Shown here: positions 48,985 through 57,268 of the stretch, piece by piece
Position numbering within the stretch: position 1 is the stretch's first letter
How the letters are laid out: every line of letters begins with the position of its first letter
DNA from: Streptomyces umbrinus
GTDB lineage: Bacteria > Actinomycetota > Actinomycetes > Streptomycetales > Streptomycetaceae
Direction of reading: 5' to 3'
NCBI RefSeq assembly: GCF_030817415.1
Contig: NZ_JAUSZI010000002.1
Location: forward strand, 11,259,501 to 11,323,500
DNA: 64,000 nt
The notes under the pieces: model-generated
Told to the model about the DNA's origin: nothing
The model's database searches: none
Seen by the model: only the letters and a program-made list of their open reading frames with translations
Made by a program: the position numbers and the translations under genes

Positions 48985-49923
48985 ATGGACTTCACCAACG
49001 AGTTCCGAGTGAACCTGCCGCCCGACCAGGCCTGGTCCCTGCTGACCGACGTGGAGCGGATCGCTCCCTGCATGCCCGGGGCCCAGCTCACCGGCGTGGA
49101 CGGCGACACCTACAACGGCGTCGTCAAGGTGAAGGTCGGCCCCATGACCGTCCAGTACAAGGGCGTCGTCTCCTTCGAGGAGAAGGACGACGAGGCGCGT
49201 ACGGCGGTACTCCACGCGCGCGGCCGCGACACCCGCGGCCAGGGAAACGCCGACGCCCGCGTCACCGCCCGGCTCGTCCCGGACGGCGACGGGACGCGGG
49301 TGACGGTGGACACCCACCTCACCATCACCGGCAGGATCGCGCAGTTCGGCCGAGGGGTGATCGAGGAGGTCAGCGGGAAGCTGCTGGCCCAGTTCGTCGA
49401 CAACCTGGAGGGGCAACTCGCGACGGAGAAGGAACAGGGGCAGGCGCAGGCGCAGGAATCGGTCGCACCGACGCCGGGGCCCGGGGCGGGGACTGTGACC
49501 GGGGCGGGCGCTGGGACCGTGGCTGGTGCTGGCGCTGGGACCGTGGCTGGTGCTGGTGCTGGTGCTGGTGCTGGTGCTGGTGCTGGTGCTGGTGCTGGTG
49601 CTGAGCCCGAGGTCAGCGCCGGGATCGCATCGAGCGCCACGCCGGAATCCGCTTCCGCCGGAGGGCCCACAGCAGACCACGCCCCCGCCGCCGAAGCCCC
49701 GAGGAAGACCGCTCCAACGGCTCCGACCGCTCCGGCCACCCCCGCCTCGAACGGCGTCCGCCCGGCGGAAGCGCCCGCAGTTTCCCGTACGCCGGCCGCG
49801 GCCGCACCGGAGCCCCTGGACCTGATGAGCGTCGCACGCGGTGCCGTACTCAAACGCGCTCTTCCGGCGGCGATCGTCCTCGCCGTGGTCGTGGTCGTTC
49901 TCGTCGTCTGGCTCACGCGATGA
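48985..49923 (+). CDS. coxG: CoxG-like SRPBCC protein with Gly-Ala linker and membrane anchor
   Basis: About 312 residues from ATG 48985; GTG 48976 would add three. Residues 1-150 form the CoxG (SRPBCC) domain: MDFTNEFRVNLPPDQAWSLLTDVERIAPCMPGAQL-like start, then YKGVVSFEEKD. A low-complexity linker of Gly-Ala repeats and a Pro/Ala-rich region cover about residues 160-285. A single C-terminal membrane helix (AAIVLAVVVVVLVVWL) ends the protein. CoxG is thought to anchor CO dehydrogenase to the membrane, which fits this tail. No good ribosome site is seen. Confidence 0.9.
   Translation: MDFTNEFRVNLPPDQAWSLLTDVERIAPCMPGAQLTGVDGDTYNGVVKVKVGPMTVQYKGVVSFEEKDDEARTAVLHARGRDTRGQGNADARVTARLVPDGDGTRVTVDTHLTITGRIAQFGRGVIEEVSGKLLAQFVDNLEGQLATEKEQGQAQAQESVAPTPGPGAGTVTGAGAGTVAGAGAGTVAGAGAGAGAGAGAGAGAGAEPEVSAGIASSATPESASAGGPTADHAPAAEAPRKTAPTAPTAPATPASNGVRPAEAPAVSRTPAAAAPEPLDLMSVARGAVLKRALPAAIVLAVVVVVLVVWLTR
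49508..49602. repeat. In-frame tandem repeats in coxG
   Basis: Two near-identical 24-bp units (49508-49554, containing GCTGGGACCGTGGCTGGTGC) run into nine perfect GGTGCT units at 49549-49602. They encode Gly-Ala dipeptides. Because the units are multiples of three, length changes would keep the frame. Confidence 0.88.
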
Positions 49924-49930
49924 TGGGGGC

Positions 49931-50464
49931 ATGACCGACATCCATACCCCCCGTCTTCTGCTGCGCCGCTGGCAGGACGACGACCTCGTGCCCCTCTCCG
50001 AGATCCACGCCGACCCGACGGTGATGCGATGGGTCGGCGACGGCACGCCCCGCTCCCTGGAACAGACCGCCGAGGACATCGAGGCATGGGAGGAGGAGTG
50101 GGACGAGGAGGGCTTCGGGGTCTTCGCCGTCGAACTCCTCGGATCGGGGGAACTGGCCGGGGCGGTCGGGCTGTACGTTCCTGAATCCCCGCCCGAGGTC
50201 GCGGGGCAGGTGGCGATCACCTGGCGGATGGCGCGTGTCTTCTGGGGTCAGGGCTATGCCTCGGAGGCGGCCCACGCCACACTCGAGTTCGCTCTGCAGG
50301 ACCGCGGCATCGACCGGGTCGTCGCCGTGTGCCGAACGGCCGACACCGCATCGTCCAACGTGCTCGACAAGCTCGGCATGCAGGCGGAAGGCGCGACGGT
50401 GGACCCGGCCTACGGGCACGACGTGCGGATGTACGGGATCGACCTGACGGAGTTCGAGGGCTGA
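49931..50464 (+). CDS. GNAT-family N-acetyltransferase
   Basis: A 177-residue acetyltransferase of the RimJ/RimL-like type. ATG 49931 follows a G-run seven bases after the coxG stop; the frame is open further but only in antisense-like sequence. Typical features are RLLLRRWQDDDLVPLSEIHADPTVMRW-like at the N-terminus and WRMARVFWGQGYASEAAHATLEFAL for acetyl-CoA binding. The substrate is unknown. It may be cotranscribed with coxG. Confidence 0.88.
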   Translation: MTDIHTPRLLLRRWQDDDLVPLSEIHADPTVMRWVGDGTPRSLEQTAEDIEAWEEEWDEEGFGVFAVELLGSGELAGAVGLYVPESPPEVAGQVAITWRMARVFWGQGYASEAAHATLEFALQDRGIDRVVAVCRTADTASSNVLDKLGMQAEGATVDPAYGHDVRMYGIDLTEFEG

Positions 50465-50527
50465 CCCCTCAGTGGCGCGCCGAACGACCGGGCGGCCGAC
50501 CGCGACCGGACCGCCATGGAGGACATG

Positions 50528-50980
50528 ATGCAGATCCCTTCTCTGCCGTATCGCGATGAGCACACCACCGTCGTCGCGGCGGGAGCCGATGACGTGTGGC
50601 GCAGTCTGGGCGACACCCTGGACCGGTCCTTCTCGCGACCCGGCGCGAACCGCTACGCGCGGCTGGTCGGATGCGCGGACCGCACGGCGTCGGGTCCGCG
50701 GCCGCTTGCCGAGGGCTCGACGTTCCCCGGGTTCCGGGTGGCAGCCGCGGTCCCGGGGCGCGAGCTGGTCCTCGGCGGTCGTCATCGCTTCTCGTCGTAC
50801 GCGCTGATCTTTCGCCTGGAGCCCGCGGGTCCGGGCCGGTCACGGCTGACCGCCGAGACCCGGGCCACCTTTCCCGGCCCGGCAGGCGGCCTCTACCGGT
50901 TGCTCGTCCTCGGGACAGGAGGGCACGCGGTGGGCGTGCGGCGCCTGCTCGCGACGGTCCGCCGCCGGGCCGAGATGTGA
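50528..50980 (+). CDS. SRPBCC-like hypothetical protein
   Basis: About 150 residues. GGAGG at 50518-50522 best fits ATG 50528, although ATG 50516 and 50525 are in frame. The sequence has an SRPBCC-type pattern: a helix after DDVWRSLGDTLDRSF, a beta-rich core (AEGSTFPGFRVAAAVPGRELVL), and a late basic helix (GVRRLLATVRRR). Such proteins bind small hydrophobic ligands. No catalytic residues can be identified. It lies 63 bp after the GNAT gene. Confidence 0.72.
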   Translation: MQIPSLPYRDEHTTVVAAGADDVWRSLGDTLDRSFSRPGANRYARLVGCADRTASGPRPLAEGSTFPGFRVAAAVPGRELVLGGRHRFSSYALIFRLEPAGPGRSRLTAETRATFPGPAGGLYRLLVLGTGGHAVGVRRLLATVRRRAEM

Positions 50981-51028
50981 GGGCCGCCGGTCGCGGGCAC
51001 CGGCTCCGGCACCTGTACGTTCACGGGC

Positions 51029-52675
51029 TCAGGCGGGCTTGAGCCCCTGGTCTCCCGCTTCGGTGACGAAGGACGCGGCGGTCGTGATCGGAGCCCCGAG
51101 CGTGGTGACGGCGGACACGGTCTTGAAGTCCGCCCGCGCCGCCTGTGGCGTCAGCCGCACCCTGACGTAGCCGCGTTGTCCGTTGTAGAACTTCAGGTGG
51201 GGGTTGGCGGTCAGATAGGTGGCCCAGTTCGTGGGTCTTACGATGCCGTCCCCTCCGCTCGCGATGGACGGGGTGACGATCTCCGTGCCCAGGGCGCTGG
51301 ACGAGGGGTTGTCGAAGTCGTCCTTGATGTCGAAGGCGTACCCGACGTGCACGTCCCCGGTGAGGACCATCAGGTTGTCGATGCCTGCGGCCTTCGCCCC
51401 GGCCAGGACGCGCTCGCGCGAGGCCCGGTAGCCGTCCCAGGCGTCCATCGACACCTTGGCGACAGGGCTGAGGTCCAGTTTCCGCTGGGAGAAGCAGACC
51501 TGTTGCGGCATCACGTTCCACACGGCGTCGGAGGTACGCCATCCATCGATCAGCCAGCGTTCCTGGGCGGCGCCGGTGATCGTGCGTGCCGGGTCGTCCG
51601 ACTCCGGGCCGGGGATGTGCGGCCGGTCGCCGTAGGCCTGGTCGGAGCGGTACTGGCGGGTGTCGAGGACGTCGAACTGCGCCAGGGTGCCCCAGTGCAG
51701 ACGGCGGTAGAGCTGGGCGTCGGGCCCGTTGGGCAGCTGGGAGGCGCGCAGCGGCTGGTTCTCCCAGTGGGCCCGGTAGGCTGCGGCGCGCCGCAGCAGG
51801 AACGCGGCGGGCGTGGTGCCGTTCTCGTCGCTGTCGGCCGCGTAGTTGTTCCCGGTCTCGTGGTCGTCCCAGGTGACGACGAACGGGTGCATGGCGTGCA
51901 CCGCCTGCAGGTCCGGGTCCCGGTGGTAGAGGGCGTAGCGCAGCCGGTAGTCCTCCAGCGTCACCGTCTCCCGGTTGAAGAGGTCGGGCAGGACACGGTC
52001 GGTGTATTTCCGGGCGCCACCGGCGGCGTCGATCGCGTACTCGTAGAGGTAGTCGCCGAGGTGGAAGACCACGTCGACGTCGTCGCCCGCGAGATGCCGG
52101 TGAGCGGTGAAGTACCCCTCGTGGTACGCCTGGCAGGACACGGCGGCGAACGTGAGTGCCGAGGCCGGGCCGACCGTGGCGGGAGCGGTGCGCGTGCGGC
52201 CCGTCGGGCTGATCCAGGTGCCTGTCCTGAAGCGGTAGTAGTACACGCGGCCGGCGTCGAGACCGTCCACCTCGACGTGCAGGGTGTGGTGGACCTCGGG
52301 GTGGGCGATGGCGGTGCCGCGCCGGACGATCGCGCCGAACCGCTCGTCGTCGGCCACCTCCCATTCGACGACGACACGCTGCTGGGCCAGGCCGCCGTCG
52401 GCCTCGTACGGCTCGGGCGCGAGCCGCGTCCACAGCAGTACGGAGCCGGGCCACGGGTCACCGGAGGCGACGCCGAGGGTGAAGGGGTCGTCGGCGATCC
52501 TCGCCGCGTCGAGCTCGGCGGCGCTCGCGGCGCCGGTGGCGGGCAGGTGTGTGCCGAAGGCGAGCGCGGCGGCCGCCGCGGTGACGGTGAGGAAGCGGCG
52601 GCGTGCGAGATGGTGCGCTGCCGCACGCAGTTCGGGGGCGTGCTGCGACGACGGTCTCCGGCGGCCAGGGGGCAT
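51029..52675 (-). CDS. phoD: Alkaline phosphatase D, Tat-exported
   Basis: A 548-residue PhoD-family phosphodiesterase/phosphatase. The N-terminus has a Tat motif (ARRRFLTVTAAAAALAF). After an N-terminal Fn3-like domain comes the metallophosphatase domain with LGDYLYE, TWDDHETGNNY and LTGDVHVGYAF, the Fe/Ca ligand motifs. It would release phosphate from esters outside the cell. In Streptomyces phoD is usually controlled by PhoP; direct repeats resembling a PHO box occur in the divergent intergenic region, but they are oriented towards the other gene. Confidence 0.94.
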   Translation of the reverse strand: MPPGRRRPSSQHAPELRAAAHHLARRRFLTVTAAAAALAFGTHLPATGAASAAELDAARIADDPFTLGVASGDPWPGSVLLWTRLAPEPYEADGGLAQQRVVVEWEVADDERFGAIVRRGTAIAHPEVHHTLHVEVDGLDAGRVYYYRFRTGTWISPTGRTRTAPATVGPASALTFAAVSCQAYHEGYFTAHRHLAGDDVDVVFHLGDYLYEYAIDAAGGARKYTDRVLPDLFNRETVTLEDYRLRYALYHRDPDLQAVHAMHPFVVTWDDHETGNNYAADSDENGTTPAAFLLRRAAAYRAHWENQPLRASQLPNGPDAQLYRRLHWGTLAQFDVLDTRQYRSDQAYGDRPHIPGPESDDPARTITGAAQERWLIDGWRTSDAVWNVMPQQVCFSQRKLDLSPVAKVSMDAWDGYRASRERVLAGAKAAGIDNLMVLTGDVHVGYAFDIKDDFDNPSSSALGTEIVTPSIASGGDGIVRPTNWATYLTANPHLKFYNGQRGYVRVRLTPQAARADFKTVSAVTTLGAPITTAASFVTEAGDQGLKPA

Positions 52676-52998
52676 GGCTCTATCCCCTCACGGTGATGGC
52701 GCAGGGCAGCCCCGGCAACGGGTGCTGCGGGGCTTGTGAATGCTAATCAGATGAAGATCATGAACCCGGCAGGCGCGGCCTCCCGAAGCGCGGGCGGCGT
52801 AACGGCCGAGGCATGTCGAGGGCCCGTTGGCGCGATGCGGCGCGCGGGCCGTCGGGGTACCGCCGACCCGGATCGCCGAAGGTATACGGCCGGATGGGCA
52901 TGCCGTACGCGCCCCCGTGGCTTGGAAGACGACCAGGAATGGCCGGAGTTCGACCTGGCTGCTTCCGTCGGACGTACATACGATGCGACCGCTCCGGT

Positions 52999-53020
52999 CT
53001 TCACAGCTCCTTCACAGGGC
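52999..53020 (+). promoter_or_regulatory. PHO-box-like pair of 11-bp direct repeats
   Basis: CTTCACAGCTC (52999-53009) and CTTCACAGGGC (53010-53020) are tandem 11-bp units with a TTCAC core, close to the GTTCACC units bound by Streptomyces PhoP. They lie 190 bp upstream of the DUF4360 gene. Confidence 0.42.
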
Positions 53021-53069
53021 CGGGCTCGCACGGTCATGCGTTTGGCATGTGCATGACCATGTTTGCTGT

Positions 53070-53102
53070 CTGATCCATGCCTGATCCATGTCTGATCCAA
53101 CG
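53070..53102. repeat. Three 11-bp direct repeats CTGATCCATGN
   Basis: CTGATCCATGC, CTGATCCATGT and CTGATCCAACG follow each other without gaps. A period of one helical turn is typical of sites for regulators that bind as head-to-tail protomers. They end 107 bp before the DUF4360 start. Confidence 0.6.
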
Positions 53103-53209
53103 CACCTGGTCCGCGACGGCTCTTCGCGCATGCGAAGGCCGCACCCCCCAATTCGCGGTGAGGCACGTTTGCCCGCCGCCGGAACACCGACGCAACGGAT
53201 TGGAGCACC

Positions 53210-53860
53210 ATGGCTGGTGCGATGCTTCTGAGCGGCGCGATCGCCGCCCTCTTCGCCACCGCACTCCCCGCGCACGACCCGTCCACCGGGATCGTCGACC
53301 CGCCCCCGGACAAGATCGTCATCAAGGTCGCCACGGTGAACGGCTCCGGCTGTCCCCAGGGCACCGCCGCCATCGCCGTGTCCCCGGACAACACCGCGTT
53401 CACGGTGACCTACAGCGACTACCTCGCCCAGGTGGGAGGCAACTCGGATCCCACCGCGTTCCGCAAGAACTGCCAGCTCAACCTGACCGTGGCCGTGCCG
53501 GGCGGCTTCACGTACGCCATCGCCAGCGCGGACTACCGCGGCTTCGCCTCGCTCAAGGCGGGGGCGACCAGCACCGAGAAGGCCTCGTACTACTTCCAGG
53601 GCTCGCCGAACACGGCCTCCATCACGCACCCCTTCAGGGGCCCCTACGACGACAACTGGCAGGCCACGGACACGACGGAGTGGGCGCAGCTCGTCTGGGC
53701 GCCCTGCGGTGTGCAGCGGAACTTCAACATCAACACCGAACTCCGCGTGAACGCGGGCACATCCGCTCCCGGCAGCACCAGCTTCATGACCATGGACTCG
53801 ACCGACGGTGACATCAGCACCATCTACCACCTGGCCTGGAAGGAGTGCCCCAGCTCCTGA
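53210..53860 (+). CDS. Secreted DUF4360 protein
   Basis: A 216-residue protein. GGAG precedes ATG 53210. A short signal peptide (MAGAMLLSGAIAALFATALPAHD) leads to a mature domain with the DUF4360 pattern: IVIKVATVNGSGCPQGTAAIAVSPDNTAFTVTYSDY-like start, RKNCQLNLTV, and CGVQRNFNINTELRVNAG. Four cysteines probably form two disulfides. Related proteins occur in many Streptomyces and fungi; function is unknown. The long upstream region with repeats suggests tight control. Confidence 0.88.
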   Translation: MAGAMLLSGAIAALFATALPAHDPSTGIVDPPPDKIVIKVATVNGSGCPQGTAAIAVSPDNTAFTVTYSDYLAQVGGNSDPTAFRKNCQLNLTVAVPGGFTYAIASADYRGFASLKAGATSTEKASYYFQGSPNTASITHPFRGPYDDNWQATDTTEWAQLVWAPCGVQRNFNINTELRVNAGTSAPGSTSFMTMDSTDGDISTIYHLAWKECPSS

Positions 53861-54092
53861 CCCGACCGCCTTGGCCGGCTCCACCGCACCGGAGTCGGCC
53901 AAGGCGCGGCATGCGTGTGTACGACCCTGTCGGCGTTCGTGGCTACGGCCCTGTCGGCCTTCGTGACCGCCGACCGGATACATCGTCTGGTCCGATGAAA
54001 ACATGGCCCCGAACGAGGGGTGTGCGCTCGCTCGATCCGGTGTCCTGGCGTGCGAGGGCGTACCACCGGCGCACGAGTCCCGTTGCACGGAC

Positions 54093-54353
54093 ATGGACAG
54101 CACATTCGCCACAACGGGGCCCTTCCTGGGCCGCGAGGGTCAGGACCGGCCGTCCGTCGAACCCGTCGGCGCCCACTGGACGGACCCGCCGATCTACGCG
54201 GCGCTGGTCGCCGACTGGCAGGCCCGCGGACGCGTGGTCCCGCGGCGGCACGAGGCGCGTCGGCCGGCCTTCACCGCCCTGCGCGTCACCGACGTTCGCC
54301 TCCCCGGTCCCGGCCGGCGTCGAAGCGACGGTCAGGGGTCGAGCGGGTCCTGA
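54093..54353 (+). CDS. Small hypothetical protein
   Basis: An 86-residue reading frame from ATG 54093. The part VGAHWTDPPIYAALVADWQARGRVVPRRHEARR has natural-looking composition and codon use and resembles small Streptomyces proteins I have seen, but I know of no domain. No strong ribosome site precedes it. The frame opens earlier, at 54003. The 232 bp before it hold nothing else I can support. Confidence 0.42.
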   Translation: MDSTFATTGPFLGREGQDRPSVEPVGAHWTDPPIYAALVADWQARGRVVPRRHEARRPAFTALRVTDVRLPGPGRRRSDGQGSSGS

Positions 54354-54405
54354 GGGGCTCTGCCCGGGCCCCGGCTCGGCCGGTTGGCCGGCCGGTCCGG
54401 CTCGC

Positions 54406-54927
54406 TCAGCCGAGGTGATCACGACCCGCCCCGGGACGCACCGCGTTGCCGACGGGGCGCCCCCGTTCCCCGTTCACCAGGTCGGAGAGCATCTCGGCGG
54501 CCTGATGGAGCGCCACTTCCAGGGCGGTCGGGAGATGCAGGGCGCCCTGACCGTCGGGCGGAACCAGCCAGCGCAACGTGCCGGTCGTCCGGCGGGGCGA
54601 GGGCACCGCGATCCAGGAGCCCTTCCCGGAGTAGCGGATGTCCTGGCCCACCCAGTAGCTCTCCGGGTCCGGCGGAAGGAAGAACCCGACCCGGTGGGCG
54701 CCGAAATCGGCGAGCGTGGGGCCGGGCATCGGCAGCGGGAGGCGCAGCAGGGCGTCCAGGGCGAACAGGCCGATCTCCTCCGGCACGCTGAGGACGTCCC
54801 AGAACCGGCCGGCCGGCAGCAGCGCGGCGCCGCTGGCCCCGTGCTCCCATTCGCGCTTGCAGGCCCGGGGGTCCACCGCGGCTGCTGCGAGCCACTCCAC
54901 GGCTTGTTGGTGGGGAGCGCTTCTCAT
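54406..54927 (-). CDS. Hypothetical protein, bifunctional primase/polymerase N-terminal-like
   Basis: A 173-residue protein. ATG 54927 follows GAGGAGAG six bases upstream; the longer frame to 55023 lacks this. The sequence WLAAAAVDPRACKREWEHGASGAALLPAGRFWDVLSVP is a recurrent Streptomyces pattern often annotated as a bifunctional DNA primase/polymerase N-terminal-like domain. Active-site acids of true primases are not obvious, so a structural relative is more likely. Two segments, LPPDPESYWVGQDIRYSGKG and LRWLVPPDG, look core-forming. Confidence 0.72.
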   Translation of the reverse strand: MRSAPHQQAVEWLAAAAVDPRACKREWEHGASGAALLPAGRFWDVLSVPEEIGLFALDALLRLPLPMPGPTLADFGAHRVGFFLPPDPESYWVGQDIRYSGKGSWIAVPSPRRTTGTLRWLVPPDGQGALHLPTALEVALHQAAEMLSDLVNGERGRPVGNAVRPGAGRDHLG

Positions 54928-55028
54928 GTCTCTCCTCTTCGACCGCTGGTCCGTGTGAGCGGACAGTGATACCCCCTCCGCGGGCGCGGCTCCGTGTGTA
55001 ATTCCCGAGGAGCCCAGAGTCATATTCG

Positions 55029-55040
55029 TAGATATATCTA
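55029..55040. promoter_or_regulatory. Perfect 12-bp AT-rich palindrome
   Basis: TAGATATATCTA is fully symmetrical and stands out in G+C-rich surroundings. It lies about 100 bp upstream of the gene ending at 54406 and just upstream of a doubtful small plus-strand frame. PadR-type and some GntR-type regulators use AT-rich palindromes of this kind; no such regulator is encoded nearby. Confidence 0.45.
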
Positions 55041-55063
55041 TCCAGTGGAAGGGGTGGCGCGCC

Positions 55064-55330
55064 GTGGCGTTTGTCCGTAGAACACCCGAACTTCGGACGA
55101 GAGTTCGGTCCTTATGTGTGGGCGGGAGCGTCGTCGCGCTGGCCGGAGTCTCCTTGCTGGCCCTGGTGGTGCGAACCTGCCGTCGAAGTCTCCTTCGACG
55201 CTTCCGGTTTCCTCGCTTCGGGCTTCCTCGCAGAGACCCGGTGGCGCCGCTGGTGAGAACCGCGCGCAGCCTGAACTACGGCGCCGGGGAGTTCCTGGAT
55301 CCGGTCGACGCGGATGACTACGACGGCTGA
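55064..55330 (+). CDS. Doubtful small membrane protein frame
   Basis: An 88-residue frame beginning [20 protein letters not shown] with one hydrophobic segment ([17 protein letters not shown]) and an acidic end ([11 protein letters not shown]). It runs tail to tail with the ComB-like gene, overlapping 13 bases. The acidic tail and the AT-rich palindrome upstream favour a real gene, but composition is uneven and there is no clear ribosome site. Confidence 0.3.
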   Translation: MAFVRRTPELRTRVRSLCVGGSVVALAGVSLLALVVRTCRRSLLRRFRFPRFGLPRRDPVAPLVRTARSLNYGAGEFLDPVDADDYDG

Positions 55331-56034
55331 CGGATGTGCGACCCCACGGCCGGGACCGCCTGCTCACGCAGGACCATGAGTGAGCCCTCCAAGGTCGCCA
55401 CCATGGCGAAGGGGAACCGGTCGAGTTCAAGACAGAGCTCGACGTCATCGGGATGGACTCCTTGGCGCACCCCCTCGGCCAGTTCGGAGGCGGCGCGTGA
55501 CTCGGCGCCACGGCGGAGGAATTCAGCGGCATCCGTCCCGGGCTCGGTGACCCTCCGGGCGATGTACTGAGCGCACGCCAGGTCTTCGTCGGCCTGCCCG
55601 TCCTCGCCGGTGACCACGAACGTGACACTGTCACTACCGCGCGCCCGCAAGAGCCGGGCCGTCGCTTCCGCCACGACGAAGCCTGCGCACAGCACCAGCG
55701 ACGCTTCCTTGACCGCCAGGGCGCCGACCGTCCCTGCCGTGGTCTTCTGCACAACGGTCCGTCCGCCGAGGTCGATCGACCGCAGCAGGCCGGGGGAGTT
55801 GACGGTGTCGAACCCGGGCGCGGGCGGACCGTCCTTGAGCGCCACCCAATCCGGGTGGCGGGCCTTGAGCGCCAGGGCGTCGTCCAGCGACTCGGCAAGG
55901 ACGATCTTTTCCGCGCCCCGGGCAAAGGCCCAGGCGGCCACGGTGAACGCACGCATGACGTCGACCACGACCGCCACGGACGGGGTTTCGGCCAGATCGG
56001 CGATGCCGAGGAAGCGAGTGTCCATCCGGATCAT
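55318..56034 (-). CDS. ComB-like 2-phosphosulfolactate phosphatase family protein
   Basis: A 238-residue protein from ATG 56034; ATG 56025 is also possible. The ComB pattern is visible: [30 protein letters not shown] near the N-terminus, [14 protein letters not shown], and [27 protein letters not shown]. Family members hydrolyse 2-phosphosulfolactate in coenzyme M synthesis in methanogens; actinomycete members probably act on another substrate. The gene is bounded upstream by the remains of an interrupted gene and an insertion sequence. Confidence 0.87.
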   Translation of the reverse strand: MIRMDTRFLGIADLAETPSVAVVVDVMRAFTVAAWAFARGAEKIVLAESLDDALALKARHPDWVALKDGPPAPGFDTVNSPGLLRSIDLGGRTVVQKTTAGTVGALAVKEASLVLCAGFVVAEATARLLRARGSDSVTFVVTGEDGQADEDLACAQYIARRVTEPGTDAAEFLRRGAESRAASELAEGVRQGVHPDDVELCLELDRFPFAMVATLEGSLMVLREQAVPAVGSHIRQPS

Positions 56035-56165
56035 GATCGCGCATGGCCGACCCGAAGCACCCGGGGAGTGGTACGCGTCATATCGCCTGCCCCGCGCGGA
56101 GCGGCCGGCCGGTTCCAGGGGTGGGAGGGGACGCCCCGGAGCCGGCCGGCCCGGCTGCCGGTGGG

Positions 56166-56248
56166 TCAGAACCAGCCGGTGCACTCGATGGCGCCGCCCG
56201 GGCCGTTGGTGCCGCAGGCCCGCATGACGAGGCCGGCGTCGTTCCATT
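56166..56248 (-). pseudogene. Severed 3' end of the NlpC/P60 gene
   Basis: Read on the minus strand, these bases encode 26 residues starting [11 protein letters not shown] and ending IECTGWF before a stop at 56166-56168. Joining them to the frame that ends at 57924, with one ATT copy kept, restores an unbroken reading frame (...AYTTQ then WNDAGL...). The fragment has the Cys and WF ending expected for a DUF2690-type domain. It was cut off by the insertion sequence at 56249-57923. Confidence 0.9.
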
Positions 56249-56353
56249 GAGGCTGCGCCAAGCTCGTTTCCGCAGTTCAGTGAGGCTGGTGTGATGCGCC
56301 GGTGAAGTCCTCACGCTGGTAGGCGGCGTGATCGTCGGGGCGAGATCGTCCGC
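56249..56353. repeat. Left terminal inverted repeat of the IS
   Basis: The first 33 bases match the complement of the right end exactly (GAGGCTGCGCCAAGCTCGTT and onward). Similarity then continues with scattered changes to GAGATCGTC near 56351. Confidence 0.85.
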
Positions 56354-56361
56354 CCGTCTCG

Positions 56362-57195
56362 TCACCGCTGTACTTCGCTGTTCGCCAGGACGAGCAGGGC
56401 TCGCAGGAGCGTGGTGGCCTGCCGGGTGTCGGTGCGGAGCTTGGTCAGGGTCCGCCATGACTTGAGGTTCGCGAAGCCGTGTTCGTTGGCGGCGCGTTCG
56501 CGGCTGACCAGGCGGTTCGTCTCCTTCTCGGCAGCGGTCAGCTGGTGGTTGCGGGTGGCCTTGCGGCCGGTGATGATCACCGGGTCGTCGTCGGGTTTGT
56601 CGTCGAGGCCGACGAAGCCGAGGTCGGCCAGGGCGCCGAGGCCGGCTTCCCGCAGGTGTCCGGTGATCTTGTTGTGGCGGGCGGTGGTGATCTCGCTGGA
56701 CCGGCCGGGCTTGGCCGCGGAGATCCAGATCAGGTTGCCCTTCTCGTCGGTCAGCGCGAGAAACAGCAGGCCATGGGTCTTGTGCTTGCCTGAGTAGTTC
56801 TTCCGGTCGTCCTTCCCGGTGCGGCGGTGGGTGCGGATCAGGGTGCCGTCGAGGAGGACCACGACCCCGCCGCTGCGGGCGATCTTCTTCAACGCCCGGT
56901 CCAGGCGCGGGGACCGGGCGGCCAGCAGCTTCACGACTTCCTTCACCCAGCGGCGAACGGTGGACTCCCCGACACTGTTGCCGCCGGCCATGTCGGCCAG
57001 ACGCTGGTCGTGGCGCAGGACGGCGAGCACGATGACGGCCTGCCGGCCGGGTTCGGCCTTGCGCCAGGGCGAGCGCATCTGGTTCCGGCGCCGGCGTATC
57101 AGGTCGGCGACGAGGCTGATGGTCCGCTTCGACAGCGGGAGGCGGACCTGGTAGACAACTTCCTGAGTGTCCTCGGCGGGCTGGTTTTTGCTCAC
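56362..57195 (-). CDS. IS5-family-like DDE transposase
   Basis: A 277-residue transposase from GTG 57195. Residues about 50-95 form a helix-turn-helix (AVIVLAVLRHDQRLADMAGG, then VGESTVRRWVKEVV). The catalytic acids are likely D116 in VVLLDGTLI, D191 in LADLGFVG and E238 in AANEHGFANLKSW, as in the DDE_Tnp_4 or DDE_Tnp_1 fold. The protein appears intact, so the element may still move. It lies downstream of the accessory gene on the same strand, with a 73-bp gap. Confidence 0.9.
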   Translation of the reverse strand: MSKNQPAEDTQEVVYQVRLPLSKRTISLVADLIRRRRNQMRSPWRKAEPGRQAVIVLAVLRHDQRLADMAGGNSVGESTVRRWVKEVVKLLAARSPRLDRALKKIARSGGVVVLLDGTLIRTHRRTGKDDRKNYSGKHKTHGLLFLALTDEKGNLIWISAAKPGRSSEITTARHNKITGHLREAGLGALADLGFVGLDDKPDDDPVIITGRKATRNHQLTAAEKETNRLVSRERAANEHGFANLKSWRTLTKLRTDTRQATTLLRALLVLANSEVQR

Positions 57196-57268
57196 ACATC
57201 TACCAACTCCCGCCGGGGGCCCTCGCGTTACGGCAGGAATCGGCCCGTCCGGCCGTCAACACCGCTGG

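Larger units (their letters stand above)
52676..53209. other. 534-bp divergent intergenic region with direct repeats
   Basis: This region separates phoD from the DUF4360 gene. I see no convincing gene in it. It holds two sets of 11-bp direct repeats (52999-53020 and 53070-53102), given separately, and is probably a control region. Confidence 0.5.

Noticed and set aside
49508..49602. Short tandem repeats as a CRISPR array
   Set aside because: Units are 6 and 24 bp without unique spacers, and they encode a Gly-Ala linker in frame.
52730..52762. PHO box for phoD on the minus strand (GTTCATGATCTTCATCTG and a later ATTCAC)
   Set aside because: The TTCAT elements are 9 and 14 bp apart, not the 11-bp repeat expected for PhoP sites.
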